A DNA stretch of 64,000 nt from Sympetrum striolatum (taxonomy: Eukaryota; Arthropoda; Insecta; Odonata; Libellulidae). The position numbers and the translations under genes were made by a program. This document shows, piece after piece, positions 47,010-59,100 of the stretch (its first letter is position 1; every line of letters starts with the position of its first letter). Where the stretch lies: contig OX388344.1 of NCBI GenBank assembly GCA_947579665.1, positions 13,448,346-13,512,345 on the forward strand, in the 5' to 3' direction. The notes beneath the pieces are model-generated. The model made no database searches. It was given only the letters and a program-made list of their open reading frames with translations, and was not told the DNA's origin.

Positions 47010-48720
47010 AAGGTCTCATGAAGATTCAAGCCAATCCCAAGAAAGGACTACTTGGAATTGTTTTATGAAACAGAGGAGGACGTAGGTGAGAATCAGGAAG
47101 ATGACGAAGATGAAGGTACAGCAAACACAACTCTGAGACCGTGCAGGAGAGGAGCTTCAATGACCACATTGAAGAAGAGGAGGCATCGGGAAGTGAATAT
47201 TTTTTGAGCAGAGATAAGAAATTTCATTGGAATAAAGCACATCCTTCGAAAAAACTGAGAACAAGAGGAAGGAATATAGTTCTTCAACGTCCAGGTGTTG
47301 TGAGTTTTGCAAGAAGTGCTACGACTCCTTTAGAGGCATTTTCATTATTCTTTGAAACTACCGTAATGGAAACTCTAGTAACTAAAACAAATATTTATAT
47401 TGAAAATGTGCAGAAAAATTTTGAGAGAGACCGTGATGCTAAAATAGTGGAAAAAGAAGAAATGCGTGCTTTCATAGGGCTGTTTCTAATGTCTGGTGTA
47501 TTGAAGAGCGGTAATCTCAACTTTCGTGATTTATGGGCAAGTGATGGCACAGGAGTTGAAATATTACCTTTGACAATGTCCTATAATAGGTTTTTATTTT
47601 TGATGAGGAGTCTACGATTTGACGATATTACAACTCGGGAAGTACGAATGATGGGTGATAAGCTTGCTCCGGTTAGAGAATTTATTGAAAAGCTATCTGA
47701 TAACTTTGAAAATATGTATGTTCCAAACGAGTATGTGACGATTGATGGACAGCTAATTCGATTTAGAGGTAGATGCCCTTTTCGCCAGTATATACCAATA
47801 AAACCAAAAAGATATGGGATACAAGTTTTTGCGTTAGTGGATTCTAAAACTTTATTTTTGCAAAAATTTGAAATATATGCAGGCGTTCAGCCAGAAGGAC
47901 CGTACAGAATGGGAAATAAACCGGAAGAGGTAGTGAAACGGTTGGTAAGACCCATAAAAGGAAGTAATCGGAATGTTGCCACTGATAATTGGTATACTAG
48001 CATCCCTCTTGCCGAATCTCTTTTATCAGAGTAGAAATTGACAATTGCTGGCACTCTGCGAAAAAAAAATAAAAAAAGAAATACCACCCGAGTTTCTTCC
48101 AAAGCGAGATAGGATAGTTAGGAGCAGCATTTTTGGTTTCGCCAAAGATATTACTTTAGTATCCTATGTTCCTTTTAGAAACAGAGAAGTGATTCTTATC
48201 TAAACAATGCATCACGATGCTAAAATAGATGAATCAACGCAAAGTATTCAAAAGCCGGGAATCATAACATTTTACTGTGAAAAAAGGGGGTGTCGACACC
48301 TGCGATCAGCTTTGTAGCAATTATAGCATTGCTAGAAGAACGAAAAGATGGGCATTAGCTGTTTTCCTCCGCTTTTTGAATGTTTCTGCCACTAATGCAT
48401 CCATAGTATATTATAGTAACGTTTCAAATAAAATTACAAGGTGAATTTTTTAAAATTACTATCAAAGGAATTAATCAAAGAACACCAGATAATAGGCTCG
48501 AAAAATCAGTATTTTCCAAAAAATCTTCGAAAATGCATTCGGAGAGAACATGAACCTGAAGTTGCAAGTACATCTGTATCAAGAGGAACTTCGAAGGGAA
48601 GATGCCCAATGAAGATGATATTACCCAATAACTAAGGAAATTAAAGTCACCAATAAATGTATTGATTATTATGTTTTTCTATGCAAAGATCATATGATAA
48701 TAAAATGTGCCGACTGTAAG
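47010..48720 (+). pseudogene. piggyBac transposase B, nearly complete but interrupted
   Basis: An acidic N-terminus in one frame (FYETEEDVGENQEDDEDEG, about 47060-47115) is followed by a 297-codon frame (47141-48034). That frame has the piggyBac core: RNIVLQRPGVV, LWASDGTG, SYNRFLFLMRSLRFDD, TIDGQL (first Asp, residue 202 of this frame, followed by Gly where Glu is usual), FRGRCPFRQYIPIKPKRYGI, and TDNWYTSIPLAESLL (second Asp, residue 282). A TAG at 48032 ends it, but KLTIAGTLRKK continues in the same frame. A poly-A frameshift follows, then LVSYVPFRNRE, GGVDTCDQ (third Asp, about 48295, another frame) and RRTKRWALAVFLRFLNV. A partial Cys/His tail (CKDH, CADC) lies at about 48680-48720. Confidence 0.88.
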
Positions 48721-49046
48721 GATGAAAATAAGGAGATTAGTTGAAAATAAATTGTTTACAGTAAAAATACTTTGGTTTTTGTTATTTACAATAAACAATA
48801 TCTTTTTAAAAGTTATATTTAAAACTCATTAACTCTTTCATTAACATTAAAATAAAAATAACCTGAAATTTTATTGTTAAAAGTAAAATCTAAGTCTGGG
48901 GTCCTAAAAGACCCCACGCGAGTACTTACGTAACTTTTTTTGACGCGAGTAACTAAGGGTTAAACTAGAAAGAAACTAAAATTCTCCACCAAACTTTAGC
49001 AATATTTTCTTAGACAATACCTAATGAAGTATTTAATGAGACTTAC

Positions 49047-49089
49047 CATTAGCTGGAAATCCTGGGTGATAACAATGGACGTTGAACAT
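49047..49089 (-). CDS. Candidate first coding exon, unknown gene
   Basis: On the minus strand, ATG at 49089 reads MFNVHCYHPGFPAN plus one base to a strong donor (aatg|gtaagt). About 120-200 bases upstream the minus strand carries a ccaat motif in GC-richer DNA, which would suit a promoter and 5' UTR. Joined to 44852-44969 the phase is correct (split Gly codon), which would place piggyBac B in the intron. The protein is not recognised. Confidence 0.3.
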
Positions 49090-49099
49090 GACAACGAAT

Positions 49100-50240
49100 T
49101 TCAACTGTTCTTCAAACAGGTTGTCAGCACGACCTCACTCGCAGAAATCCAGGCACCAACTGACGAAAAAGCCGTCCGCGCAGCCGATAAACAATACTGC
49201 TGTCACCTGATTGGTCCAAAGTTCACCGTCTTTCAACTTGGTCCCGACCACCAACCGTCATGAAAATTTTCCATTGCTAACGACAGCAATTGTATTTCAA
49301 CGAATTTATTTGAGTATCATTATAAAGAAAGATTTAATTATTTCGTAGATTTTTAATATTTTTTTAAAATTTAGCGAAATCGTCGAAGTGCTGGATCGAA
49401 AAATATCAGTTTGCTTAATCTAAATATTATATAATCTTAAAAAACATCTTTATTTTGGTGTGGATCTTTAAGATTATTAGGTTTTTTAAGTTTTCGAAAA
49501 TGAAATAACGATTTACAAATTAATATTATAACTATTCATCCAGAAAGAGAAAAATGTAGCAATCATATCGATGTAATACATTGATGCACAATTACTAACA
49601 AGATTTCATTGCAAGGATACGTTTTGAGTTAAAGAAGTGCAGTATTTCAAGAAATGACGTCCATGATTACGAGTTTAGCGGGAAAACCTCTTATTTTTCT
49701 CTTTAAGAGACCAATTCTCTCGCTAATCCATCACGTGTGCTACGATGTCTTCCAAAGCTGCTTTTTATAAAGCGAAATCATTTAAAGGAGATGTATAAGT
49801 AGATCGAATGATACATTAAACAGTTATTGGAGGTCCCGGAAACCTCGACAGTATCTTCACTCGGGGTATTAACGGTTCACAAATTCACTAAAATAGCAAG
49901 ATGAAACAAGTAACAACGAAGAAGTGGTTTTGATAGACTTCTTCTTTGCCATTCATATTTCACTACCAATAAACATTACTATACTTGACCGCTTTAATCA
50001 AGAGTCAATAAGTGTCTTTAGATTAATCATCCAATCAGATATCCTTCCTTGAAAGTACCGTCAATAGTATCATTAATAACATTACTACATAATCGAGAAC
50101 ACGAATAAATTTGCATTAAGAATTCGATATCATTGTAGTTGCCTAGGTGATTATGTCCATGCTAACCCTCGAAAAGGATTCGTAAGTCTCACATACATGT
50201 AGATTAAGATCAAATTCAGTGCAAATATCATCATCATCGT
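49100..50240. other. Unassigned sequence
   Basis: The GC-richer patch at 49060-49260 may be a promoter or 5' UTR (see the candidate exon there). The remainder is AT-rich without recognised features. Confidence 0.35.
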
Positions 50241-50246
50241 ACTTAC

Positions 50247-50359
50247 TTTCAAATGTTGCATTTTGTGATCGTAAGGTGAACGAAAGATATCCAATTCGCA
50301 CAGCTCCAGCGTGAAATAAATCAATCACGAGGTTTTGTATTTTGACTAATCTTCTATCG
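50247..50359 (-). CDS. Candidate internal exon, unknown gene
   Basis: Minus strand, 113 bp, acceptor ccttattctaaatcag and donor gtaagt. The frame is open throughout and reads KIQNLVIDLFHAGAVRIG, then FTLRSQNATFE, leaving one base. Hydrophobic-polar spacing is protein-like. I considered orotate phosphoribosyltransferase because of the GAV.IG..FTLRS pattern, but the following residues do not fit. Phase is compatible with 44852-44969 downstream. Confidence 0.35.
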
Positions 50360-50688
50360 CTGATTTAGAATAAGGTTTTTTTCAACACTTACTTTTGGAT
50401 AACACTGTAAATCAGGTCGAGAGCTTCAACTCTTTATTTCAGTTTTCCACACTCATTCTCTTCCGTGGCACACTCACAATCAAGAAATCCAGAAGAAAAA
50501 GCAACATTGTCAACTTTCAACAAACGAACTGTGCACAGATGAACATTTATAACCTCTTAAAAATATTTTTGACTTTAGATTTAACACAGGTCCTCGCTTA
50601 AACCGCGAGGTTAAAACGCAGCCCTTCGGCAGTAAGCACTCTGATAACAGGAAACAAAACTATTTCCCTCCATTATTCACTGCCTTAG

Positions 50689-50763
50689 AAACGCGACTTG
50701 CGTACTTCATATTTTCGAAGACAATCGGAATTCTCGAAAATATGAAGTACGCACGTCGCGTTT
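50689..50763. repeat. Long perfect-type hairpin (30 bp stem)
   Basis: Arms 50689-50718 and 50734-50763 pair over 30 bases with a single mismatch (aaacgcgacttgcgtacttc ... on the left), around a 15 base loop agacaatcggaattc. It lies about 35 bases upstream of the second copy of the long repeat. No duplicated flanks were identified. Confidence 0.85.
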
Positions 50764-50795
50764 AAATATTCAATTGAAAGTCAGTTCAATTTCAA

Positions 50796-52820
50796 GTATT
50801 CAATTGAAAGCGTCACAAACCGAACATTAAAATTCGGCTGCATTAAAATCTACAGTATACTCTTGATTATAATTGATATTATAATTGAATTTGCTGAATT
50901 GAAATTACACACCAAGGTGAAAAAAATGAAGTCGTCAACTTACAATTATTTAGATTAATTAATAGTTAGGCTGCATAACCAGCAGAGAGCTGACGCAAAC
51001 CCAGTATTACGCACTGTGTTCAAAGAAAGCAAATATTTTCTATGAATTGAAATTTTGAAGGGGCATTGCATGACTACGTGGTTGACTGGATAAGTCATGA
51101 GATTCATTGGATTCTATTACCAGAGAAAAATTGGCTGCATCGAAAAGGAAGCTAAAGAATTAAAGCCAAAGTTTTAACAGTTCATCAAATTTATTTCTAG
51201 CCATCAAGTCACTGTTCCGATAAATCTGTGCCTACCTTACGTGCACAATAGCTTTCAGCTAACTGATTTGCTTCCAAAATGGTATATTATTAATAATATC
51301 ATCGAAAATTATTTTTTAGTGATATCTTGTATTTCTCCAATACTTTTTCAAATTTCTACGGAAATTCGGTTATCAAATTATTTTCTTAAATATACAGCAT
51401 TTTAACAGGTAATCATAGTATTAGGATCAGTATATTTTCTATCAGCCCGAGTAATGAAGAGTCTACTGTACAGACGTTTATGCGTCCAGAATGCTTAATA
51501 AAGGAACAAGTAGGTTTGCAATTACCCTCCGATAACAGCCCTAAAAATCTGATGTGGCCAACACATGACTTCCTCCATATTTATTGAAAACGGAAGCCTA
51601 TGCCGGTAATATATAAATAACTCCAAAACATTGAGTGTTACAGGGAAATGTTTCATACAAAAGTCGTAGTAAAATACATTATATATAACTTTGGTACATA
51701 ATTGTATATACCTACATTGTATTCTGACAGAGATATGTATGAAAAACTTCCATTTCTGGATAAACAACTTCCAGTTAACCATTATTCCAGATTAATCCTA
51801 AACAATCAGTGTTTCGAAAAAAAATTTCATACAAAAGTTGTAGTAAAAAATATTCTCTACAACTTTTGGAAATAATTGTATATACCTAAATTACATTCTG
51901 ACAGAGATATTTAAGAAACAAAATTTTGTTCCTGATAAACCGCAACTTCCGGTTAAGCGATGTTCATCAAAAACTAATCAACTCTTGGCATTGTTAGGAA
52001 AATACTAAATATGAAGTTTGGAAATGATCCGATAATTACTTTTTAAGATATAGCGCCCACAAACGTTTTTACCACAGACAGACAGACACACACACAGACA
52101 GAAATGTTCGGGAAAATAGCGAAAACGAGCTCTATGGGCCCCAAAACATCTATTTCCGTCGGAATCTGGAGGTCGATTTTTTTTTACGAATACAATATAT
52201 ATATATAAGTAAAAATCCTAATTTATGCATCTATGAGCTGTTCACTGTGAATTTCTCAAAAGCACTACTCACGAACCTAGCTTTGCATTCACACCCTAAA
52301 AACAGTCACATGAATAAGATCTAGCTGAGCGTTTTATCAATCTGTTAGTTTCTCAAGCGTAATCGTAATCTCTATTTCAGGGTGTAAGTTTCGAATTACT
52401 TCTCCAATGTTCCCTTGTATTTTTGCGAGGAGTAAACAAATCAGCACTTTCGATTTTTTCTCATGGGAATCTTATCTTATGGTGTGAGTCATCTAAATAA
52501 AGGATAGGCTAAAGAAGTGCACGCGTGGAACATTGTGCGCAAAAAACTCGTATCGTAACGTCCTATTGATATCGATGTCGGCTGTAGGCCTACTATGCTA
52601 CCAAAAACATCACCTTAGCTGAAATCGGAGCCATATTTACGGGTATACGAAGCTTTTGCTGAATTTATCAAGCAAACACGTGACTGGTAGTGTATCTATA
52701 AGACTTGTGATGATTGGGGTTTTGTACTCTTCAGCAGAAAAAAAAGCTTAGAGCTAGTCGTTGGACTGGACTCTTGGGGGGGTTTGAACCCCTAAAACCC
52801 CACCCTCGCTGCACCACTGT
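50796..52820 (+). repeat. Long interspersed repeat, copy 2 (interrupted)
   Basis: Colinear with 40763-42230. Matching sequence runs to cagccctaaa at 51543, is interrupted by the 51546-52212 element, and resumes with tcctaatttatgca, as in copy 1. It also carries a small extra block (acacgtgactggtagtg region, 52676-52705) absent from copy 1. The 3' end again has a short G run, tttgaacccct and ccctcgctgcaccact. Confidence 0.7.
51546..52212. mobile_element. Interspersed repeat with inverted ends (copy 2)
   Basis: Same start (aatctgatgtggcca.cac) and same right-hand block (cccacaaacg, CA/GACA-rich run, ggccccaaaacatctatttccgt, agtaaaaat) as 1-1400, at about half the length. It again contains two internal submodules (tcatacaaaag.tgtagta at about 51654 and 51826). 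Copy 1 of the surrounding long repeat lacks it, so this is an insertion. A taaaaat string occurs at both edges and may be the target duplication. Confidence 0.7.
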
Positions 52821-52829
52821 GCTGAATAT

Positions 52830-55800
52830 ATGTATCCTCCTCACTGAAAAGTACAGCCTAATATTTTTCAGGTGATAAATTTTAAGGCGCCTTACACGGT
52901 GCCTTAAAATGTATCCTCTCCACGGTTACAGTGTACGGTTATCGAAAATAAAAATCGGAATGCAAAGCATGAGAAAAGAATATTTGTTAGAGATTTGAGT
53001 CGAAGTTACTGTAGAGATCTATCTGAAGTGCTACTAGATTTTCCCTTTTGTGCTTAGTGCAACAACTTTCTAAAAACAAAATAATTTGGGAAATTTTCAG
53101 TTTTAGGCATATCTTGCTAAAAAATTGAGAAACACTGGACAACTTTGTACTCGTTCTGAAGCTCCTAACGACATCTATCCGAAGATCAATGAACAATTCG
53201 GATGGATTTCGTCAATAAAACGAATAACTATTCAGCAAAATATTTCGCTCATCCTATAAAGCTGTCCGTGTATCAATCAATTGCTCATTCTCGAACAATT
53301 CAGAATAAATGGGTATCTTATAATTTAAGAAGGCGATATTTTTTAAATCAGGGCCATTACAATTCCTGAATACTTTTATAGATCTCAGCTTCAAAACTAC
53401 AACAACCATTTCCTCCAACACAGCCAACATTTTTCAAGAACGTCTTTTGGGCTCAAATGCATCATTTCAATTTTCAAATCAAGGGCCTTCAAATTTTTGA
53501 TTCCCTGATAAGAATAATCTCTGAACAACAAACTATTGTAATTATTTCTTCCAAATCCATGGAATCGTGGATAATAAAAGATATGCAATAGGTGATTCAA
53601 TAAAATAATTACAGAGAAAGAAGGGCAAATATTTTATTTATCATGATTCAGATGAAAGAATGAACACGCAAAAAGGGCGATGAGTATGCGCACACAGAGG
53701 AGTGGAAAGAGTCACACCTCTTCACAATTCATACAACTGATGCCCTTTCAGTTCAATATTTGCAACTCCAATCTATAAAAAATCATCTCTTTTCATCATC
53801 CTGAATAACTTCAAGTACACAACCCTCTTGGCAGTACATTTGTTTGATTTTAAAGATTCAGCAGTAAAAATATCAGTTGAAAACCACATGCATTTTTAAA
53901 CTATTGGTTCTTCATATCTTGGGATAAGCAATACAGACATGGCAAAATCTTAATTCGATGGGAAGGGACAACACAAAAATGGCTAATGCTACAACAGTTC
54001 ATTTGGATAATGAAGCTCGCTAATCAATGAAATGTATAATGCATGGAAAAATATTTGTACACAATGGAAATATGAGAATGATTGAACAAGGCAGAATTGT
54101 GATAAATCGAAGTAGTAAAATAGTAAAAGAATAACAATGTAAAACAAAATATTGTGATGCATATGCTGAATGCATTGCTCATCCCCTTTCTAACCTGAAG
54201 AACAACTGGGTCAAAGGACAAATTTAATTTCTTTTTCTTTCTACCATATTCAGTTATGGCATAAGAATTACATAAATGTGATGAAAATAAAAAATCAGAC
54301 AGTACAAAAATACAAGTTCTGAAATGCTTTTTCTTTCTCCATCTACACTATAATAATCCCTAATGCAGCCATTAAATAGCTGTCCAAATGTTACTATTTT
54401 GCACTGGTCATCAGCTAATATATCCTTCCAAAGCACTTAATAATGACACTCAAAGTTTAAGATAAAGACTACACCTAGGATACAATGAGGAAAAATATAG
54501 TGGATATTTCATATTTCTTGCTCCAATAGTTTTATTCACACACAGACTGGTTCTGCATTTAAACGTTTATTCATTGTAAGTGCAATATAGCTAATAGTTA
54601 TTCATTCAACATTAAACTTTCCCTTCAAACCTAAGGCCAGTCACAAGGTCCACCAACACCATGGGAGTTTTGGTATACAAATCAAATTCCAATTAAAACG
54701 AAGTTGCTTCCCTAACCCATTTCCCACCGAAAAATTCTTAATGGCCTATTTGCAACATCTTGGAATAACCACAAAATTTCTTCTTTTAGGAAGCAAACAT
54801 TCCCTTAAATCCACCAAAAGCTCATTTTCATAGGCTAACAATAAAACCTCTACATAGTGTGCTTGAGAGTTATTGTCATCTCTAACAGAGATTTACAGGA
54901 AAGAGATTCATTACTTATAAAGGGTTTTTAAATGAGTATATGATAACAAGCACATCCTGCTATCATTTGGTTGAATATAAGTTATTGATAATCGAATTAA
55001 AGTCTTTACAACCTATCAGATGTTACGAACTTCAGAGAAATTCTGACTTCAATACCATGAAAAATTTGACTATATAGAGGTTTTACTGTTACCAAATGTA
55101 TTGCGAAGTTAAAAATGTGCATAAAACAAAGCAAGCCTAATCAGATAATTCAGAACACCGTTTCCGATACAATGCAAAAATACACATTTACAAACAAATG
55201 CCCAATATCTTTACTTATATTCTCTGGTAAAAGTACAATAGAGAAAAATTTTAAACAAAGAGAAAAATCTTTTGTGACAAGCTTCAATGTAAATTGTATC
55301 AATTTTGGACAAAGACTTCGTACACAAATTATAAAGAGTATTGAACAGCATTTCCTGCATTTTAGTATTTCAAGAAGATATAGAATCCGAAATACTAAAG
55401 ATGCATAAAAATTCCTCGATCCTACCTATTGTAATAGTCTTTGCCAAATACCAACTTTTGTTACTGTTTCAAAACCTATACAGATCTCGATGCTAAAAAT
55501 CTCTGGGGCCACTGTTGCATTCAGGGAGCAAGTTAGGACTTGCCAAGAACTATAGCAGTGTTTTGAAAATGTCAATTTCTTAGCACCTTTTCAAAGCTAC
55601 CCTTATCCTGGACTGACAGAAATCAATCACTCTGACACATTCATAAAGGAACACTTCAGATTAAACAAAGAGAAAGAGGTAAATTGTTCTTAGATGAGAG
55701 AAATAGAGATGAAAAAGAAATAACTACGTTCTTCGTATCCTTAATTTAACATCCTTTTAGAGCAATGAAAATTGCCTCAAACTATGGATCTAGCCTATTC

Positions 55801-56134
55801 GTATCTAACCTCAGGAGATTACACATATAATGTGTCATCATTTTGTGATTTATCTTGGTCTATGAATGAACACATTTTGTATGGCTTTATGAAACATTTT
55901 GTTAACTTTCCAAACAGCCTTCCTCAGCATTTTTTTAATTTTGTCGAAACGGCAGTATTTTTGTCATTCATTCTGTCTTAAATTCTAGCAACTGATACTT
56001 TGGTGCCAATTCCATATCCTCCCAAATTAACAAAGTGGACCCCAATATGAAAATTTATGTGATGTAGTTTTTTCTTCTGTAGAGGAAGTGACCTGCAATA
56101 GGATGCAGAGAGCTGAGTTCATGTCGGCAGTAGT
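52830..56134. other. Downstream flank of flotillin-2, probable 3' UTR
   Basis: No protein-coding gene is recognised. On the minus strand this lies directly after the flotillin-2 stop codon. AATAAA signals in the gene's orientation occur at 54531-54536 and 54566-54571, either of which could end a ~1.6 kb 3' UTR. Short open frames on both strands are AT-rich and unsupported. Confidence 0.4.
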
Positions 56135-56164
56135 TTACTTAGCCCCAGGCACCTTTGAGAGAAC
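56135..56164 (-). CDS. FLOT2: Flotillin-2 terminal exon
   Basis: Acceptor cttctatgcag. Nine codons VLSKVPGAK, then TAA at 56135-56137. It is short, but the phase and position fit the end of the family. Confidence 0.85.
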   Translation of the reverse strand, partial: VLSKVPGAK

Positions 56165-59100
56165 CTGCATAGAAGAGAGACAATTAATAACTCTATAACA
56201 ATAATGGCATTCTAATTTTATTACTACAATAACTACAAATCTAAGATATTTGAATATTCTAATGTTGGAAAATAATCACGAGTCAAATCCTATATGTTAT
56301 TTATTTATATTCAGGTTAAACTCCAAAATTAGCAGGCAGTAAATTGAAACCTTACAAAAATTAATAAAAAGGTACAGTTCTAGCCATCAATAGTAACTAC
56401 CATCATAAGTAAGACTTGTACATTACAACTCATTCCTCAGGAACTTTTTACCTTCAATATTGCAAAAGAGAACACCACGAGAATTCATAATTTTAATTTA
56501 TTATTGTAGCCACTGTGATGAAAGATTGCTTCTGCTAAATGTAAGACAGGCCATAATTCATCAGTATATTAAACATGAATGAATTAACTGGCCTAAAGAA
56601 AATATTCAGTTGTAAGAGCATTATTCAAACTACCTTACTTTTCTTAAAATTAGGTGTAATTTTTTCAAATATTTCATATACCTTTGATAGGTCGACCCCA
56701 GTAAGTGCTTGCACAGCAGGAGGTATTTGTCCAACAAGGCGACTCACTTCAGATGTCAAGCGATCTTCTCCTCCCAACAGAACTATCTCCTCTGTCTTTG
56801 CCAATGGCGCAGAAACTTCAGCAGCAATCTAGAAAATAAGCAATAAAACAACTCAATGAGTACATCAACTACATTTCAAACTTCAGACTCAATGACATCC
56901 TAAAGATTCTAAGTAAAACTGCTGAAATAAATCATTATTGGCTAGTGAATTGAAATTTATCGTACTTTCAGATGATACTTTAAAAAAATAACCACAATTT
57001 GAAGATCTCGGAGAAACTGTATCATTCTTCTATTAACAAGGATAAAAAATTGCTCCATTTACAGCAGAGAGAATCAACTAAAATGCATTTATTTTACATG
57101 ACAAATTAATATTTTACAATACCATTCAAAAAGTGCAGCTTTGTTAACCATCTGTAACCCCCAAGAGTAAAAATTCATTAAATGCATTAAGTCGATAATT
57201 ACCTTCGGTAATGCCTCTAACACCAAGGCCATAATGGCAGCTTCTCCATACTGCTTATAAACATCGGCTTTCATTCGCATGCGCTCTGCCTCTGATTTTC
57301 CAACCGCTTCGATAGCACTAGCCTCAGCAGCTCCAATCATCTTAATCTTCTCACCTTCAGCTTTAGCCACCTCAACTGTCTGAGTTCTGAAATTAAGGAA
57401 TACAGAATTTTCAAAAATGTGACATAGTGCCGATCAAAACTCTGGAAGTAAGAAAGGTTACCTAAATTAGGAGATCAAGTAATCCTTCGTTTTTAAAGTC
57501 CTGGATAGAGGTGTTTGAAAATGTTTTTATTTTTTCTGAAATTTGTTGATTTGAAAACCAAATTGTGGTTTTGTTTTTATTATGTTTCCTAAACTTGGTG
57601 TTACTAATTTTCACAGTCTCATTTAAGCAAAGGAATAATATTAGGCACATTTTAGCATAAACATTAAAAGCATTTAAGATATTATTAACTATAAATTATA
57701 CAAAATATTAAATTAAATTTATTTAAAACTCTGCTGTTTAAACCTAAGGAAAATGCTTTCAAAGCTGCAGATCAACAAAACATGATATTTTCTTTAAAAT
57801 CATATTGACACGATAGATGTTAGGAAAAAGAAAACATTTCTTTGTAGAATTAGGCGAGTTTTGTGATAGTCCATAATGGAAAGAAAGTTTTGTGAATTAA
57901 TTGCAAAAGTTCAAAGCTGAATTCATGTAAACAAAGATGTCATGACTGATCAAAAAAATGACAAAAATTACATAAATATTACAATTATAAATTGTGCATT
58001 TACTTCAATCATACCAAAATTACATTTCCCTATCTTACAAATGATGAATGAAGCAAATATCACCGAAATCCGTGCTGCTCATTAAAACTGTCAAAATTAG
58101 CGTCATTTTGCTGAATCGGCCAAGATTCGCATTATTTGTTGGTTTTATCGCTTATTGGGGAAAACAAATACCTCTAGTCCTGGAGAAGTTGTCTTACCTT
58201 TTTCCTTCAGCAATAGTTTGAACACGGTAGCTCTCAGCCTCGGCTGGAAGTCTAACGGTGCTGTTAAGTTCACGTTCTTTTCTTTGCACTTCTTGTGCCT
58301 CAACTTCTATCATCTTTCTTCTTTCCACCACATCAATTTGTATCTCTTCATTTCGGATTTTCTGGCGAATTTTTGCGGCCTGGAGCTCATATGCCAGTTG
58401 TGCTTCGGCTTTCTAAATGACAAATTAAATAGGCAATGCTTTCAAACTAGAATATTATTTTTTGAGGGTGAAAGACAATAAAGAATTCATTTTTAGAATA
58501 AATAATTCTGAGAGTAATTTCAGCAGATGATAGCTCTTCGAGATGAAAAGCTTATGAGCTACCGATAACAATTAAGTCGGCCATCATAATCATTTCTTTT
58601 GACATTCAAAGCAAGCTATGATTATCATAAATATTATATACATAAAAATTTATGGCACTTACAGCTGTGTTTGTCTCCTTATCAAAATTGGCTTTTTGGA
58701 GTTTGTACATTCTTGCATTGTCTTCAATTTTGGTGTCTGTGTTGTACTTAATGTCCATAGCTGATTTCTCACATTCTGCTTCCTAATAGGAGTAAATTTA
58801 TAGAATGTAAATTTGATAATTTAAGAAAAATGCAATCATATAATCGAATACACTTAATGAATTTTATAATAAAGTACATTTAAACCAGTATAATTGCAAA
58901 ATAAGTTATCCTACTTTCATCTTCAATGAAGCATAATTTCATCTAATGTTTTCCATTTATCTTACAAAAACAATTTCAATAGTTAATTTTTACAATAATT
59001 ACACTTGCCGGGAGATTATTATCACAGTAATAATATAACCTACAATTAGACACCCTCATTTTTTTACTGCCATTCCAATCCACTTCTGAATTTATCTATT

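Larger units (their letters stand above)
45697..48963 (+). mobile_element. piggyBac-family transposon B (3.26 kb)
   Basis: TTAA at 45697-45700 and 48960-48963. Terminal inverted repeats are cccttaattactcgcg (left) and, read inward, cccttagttactcgcg (right): 15 of 16 match. Both ends carry the subterminal palindrome ggggtcctaaaagacccc (left 45718-45735, right 48898-48915), and the right end has a second tactcgcgt. Inside are a TATA box, a probable 5' exon and intron, and most of a transposase. Apart from the stops in the ORF this is the best preserved element in the window. Confidence 0.93.

Noticed and set aside
50247..50359. Orotate phosphoribosyltransferase exon
   Set aside because: GAVRIG and FTLRS resemble the family start, but the expected following SPIYIDLR-type block is absent.
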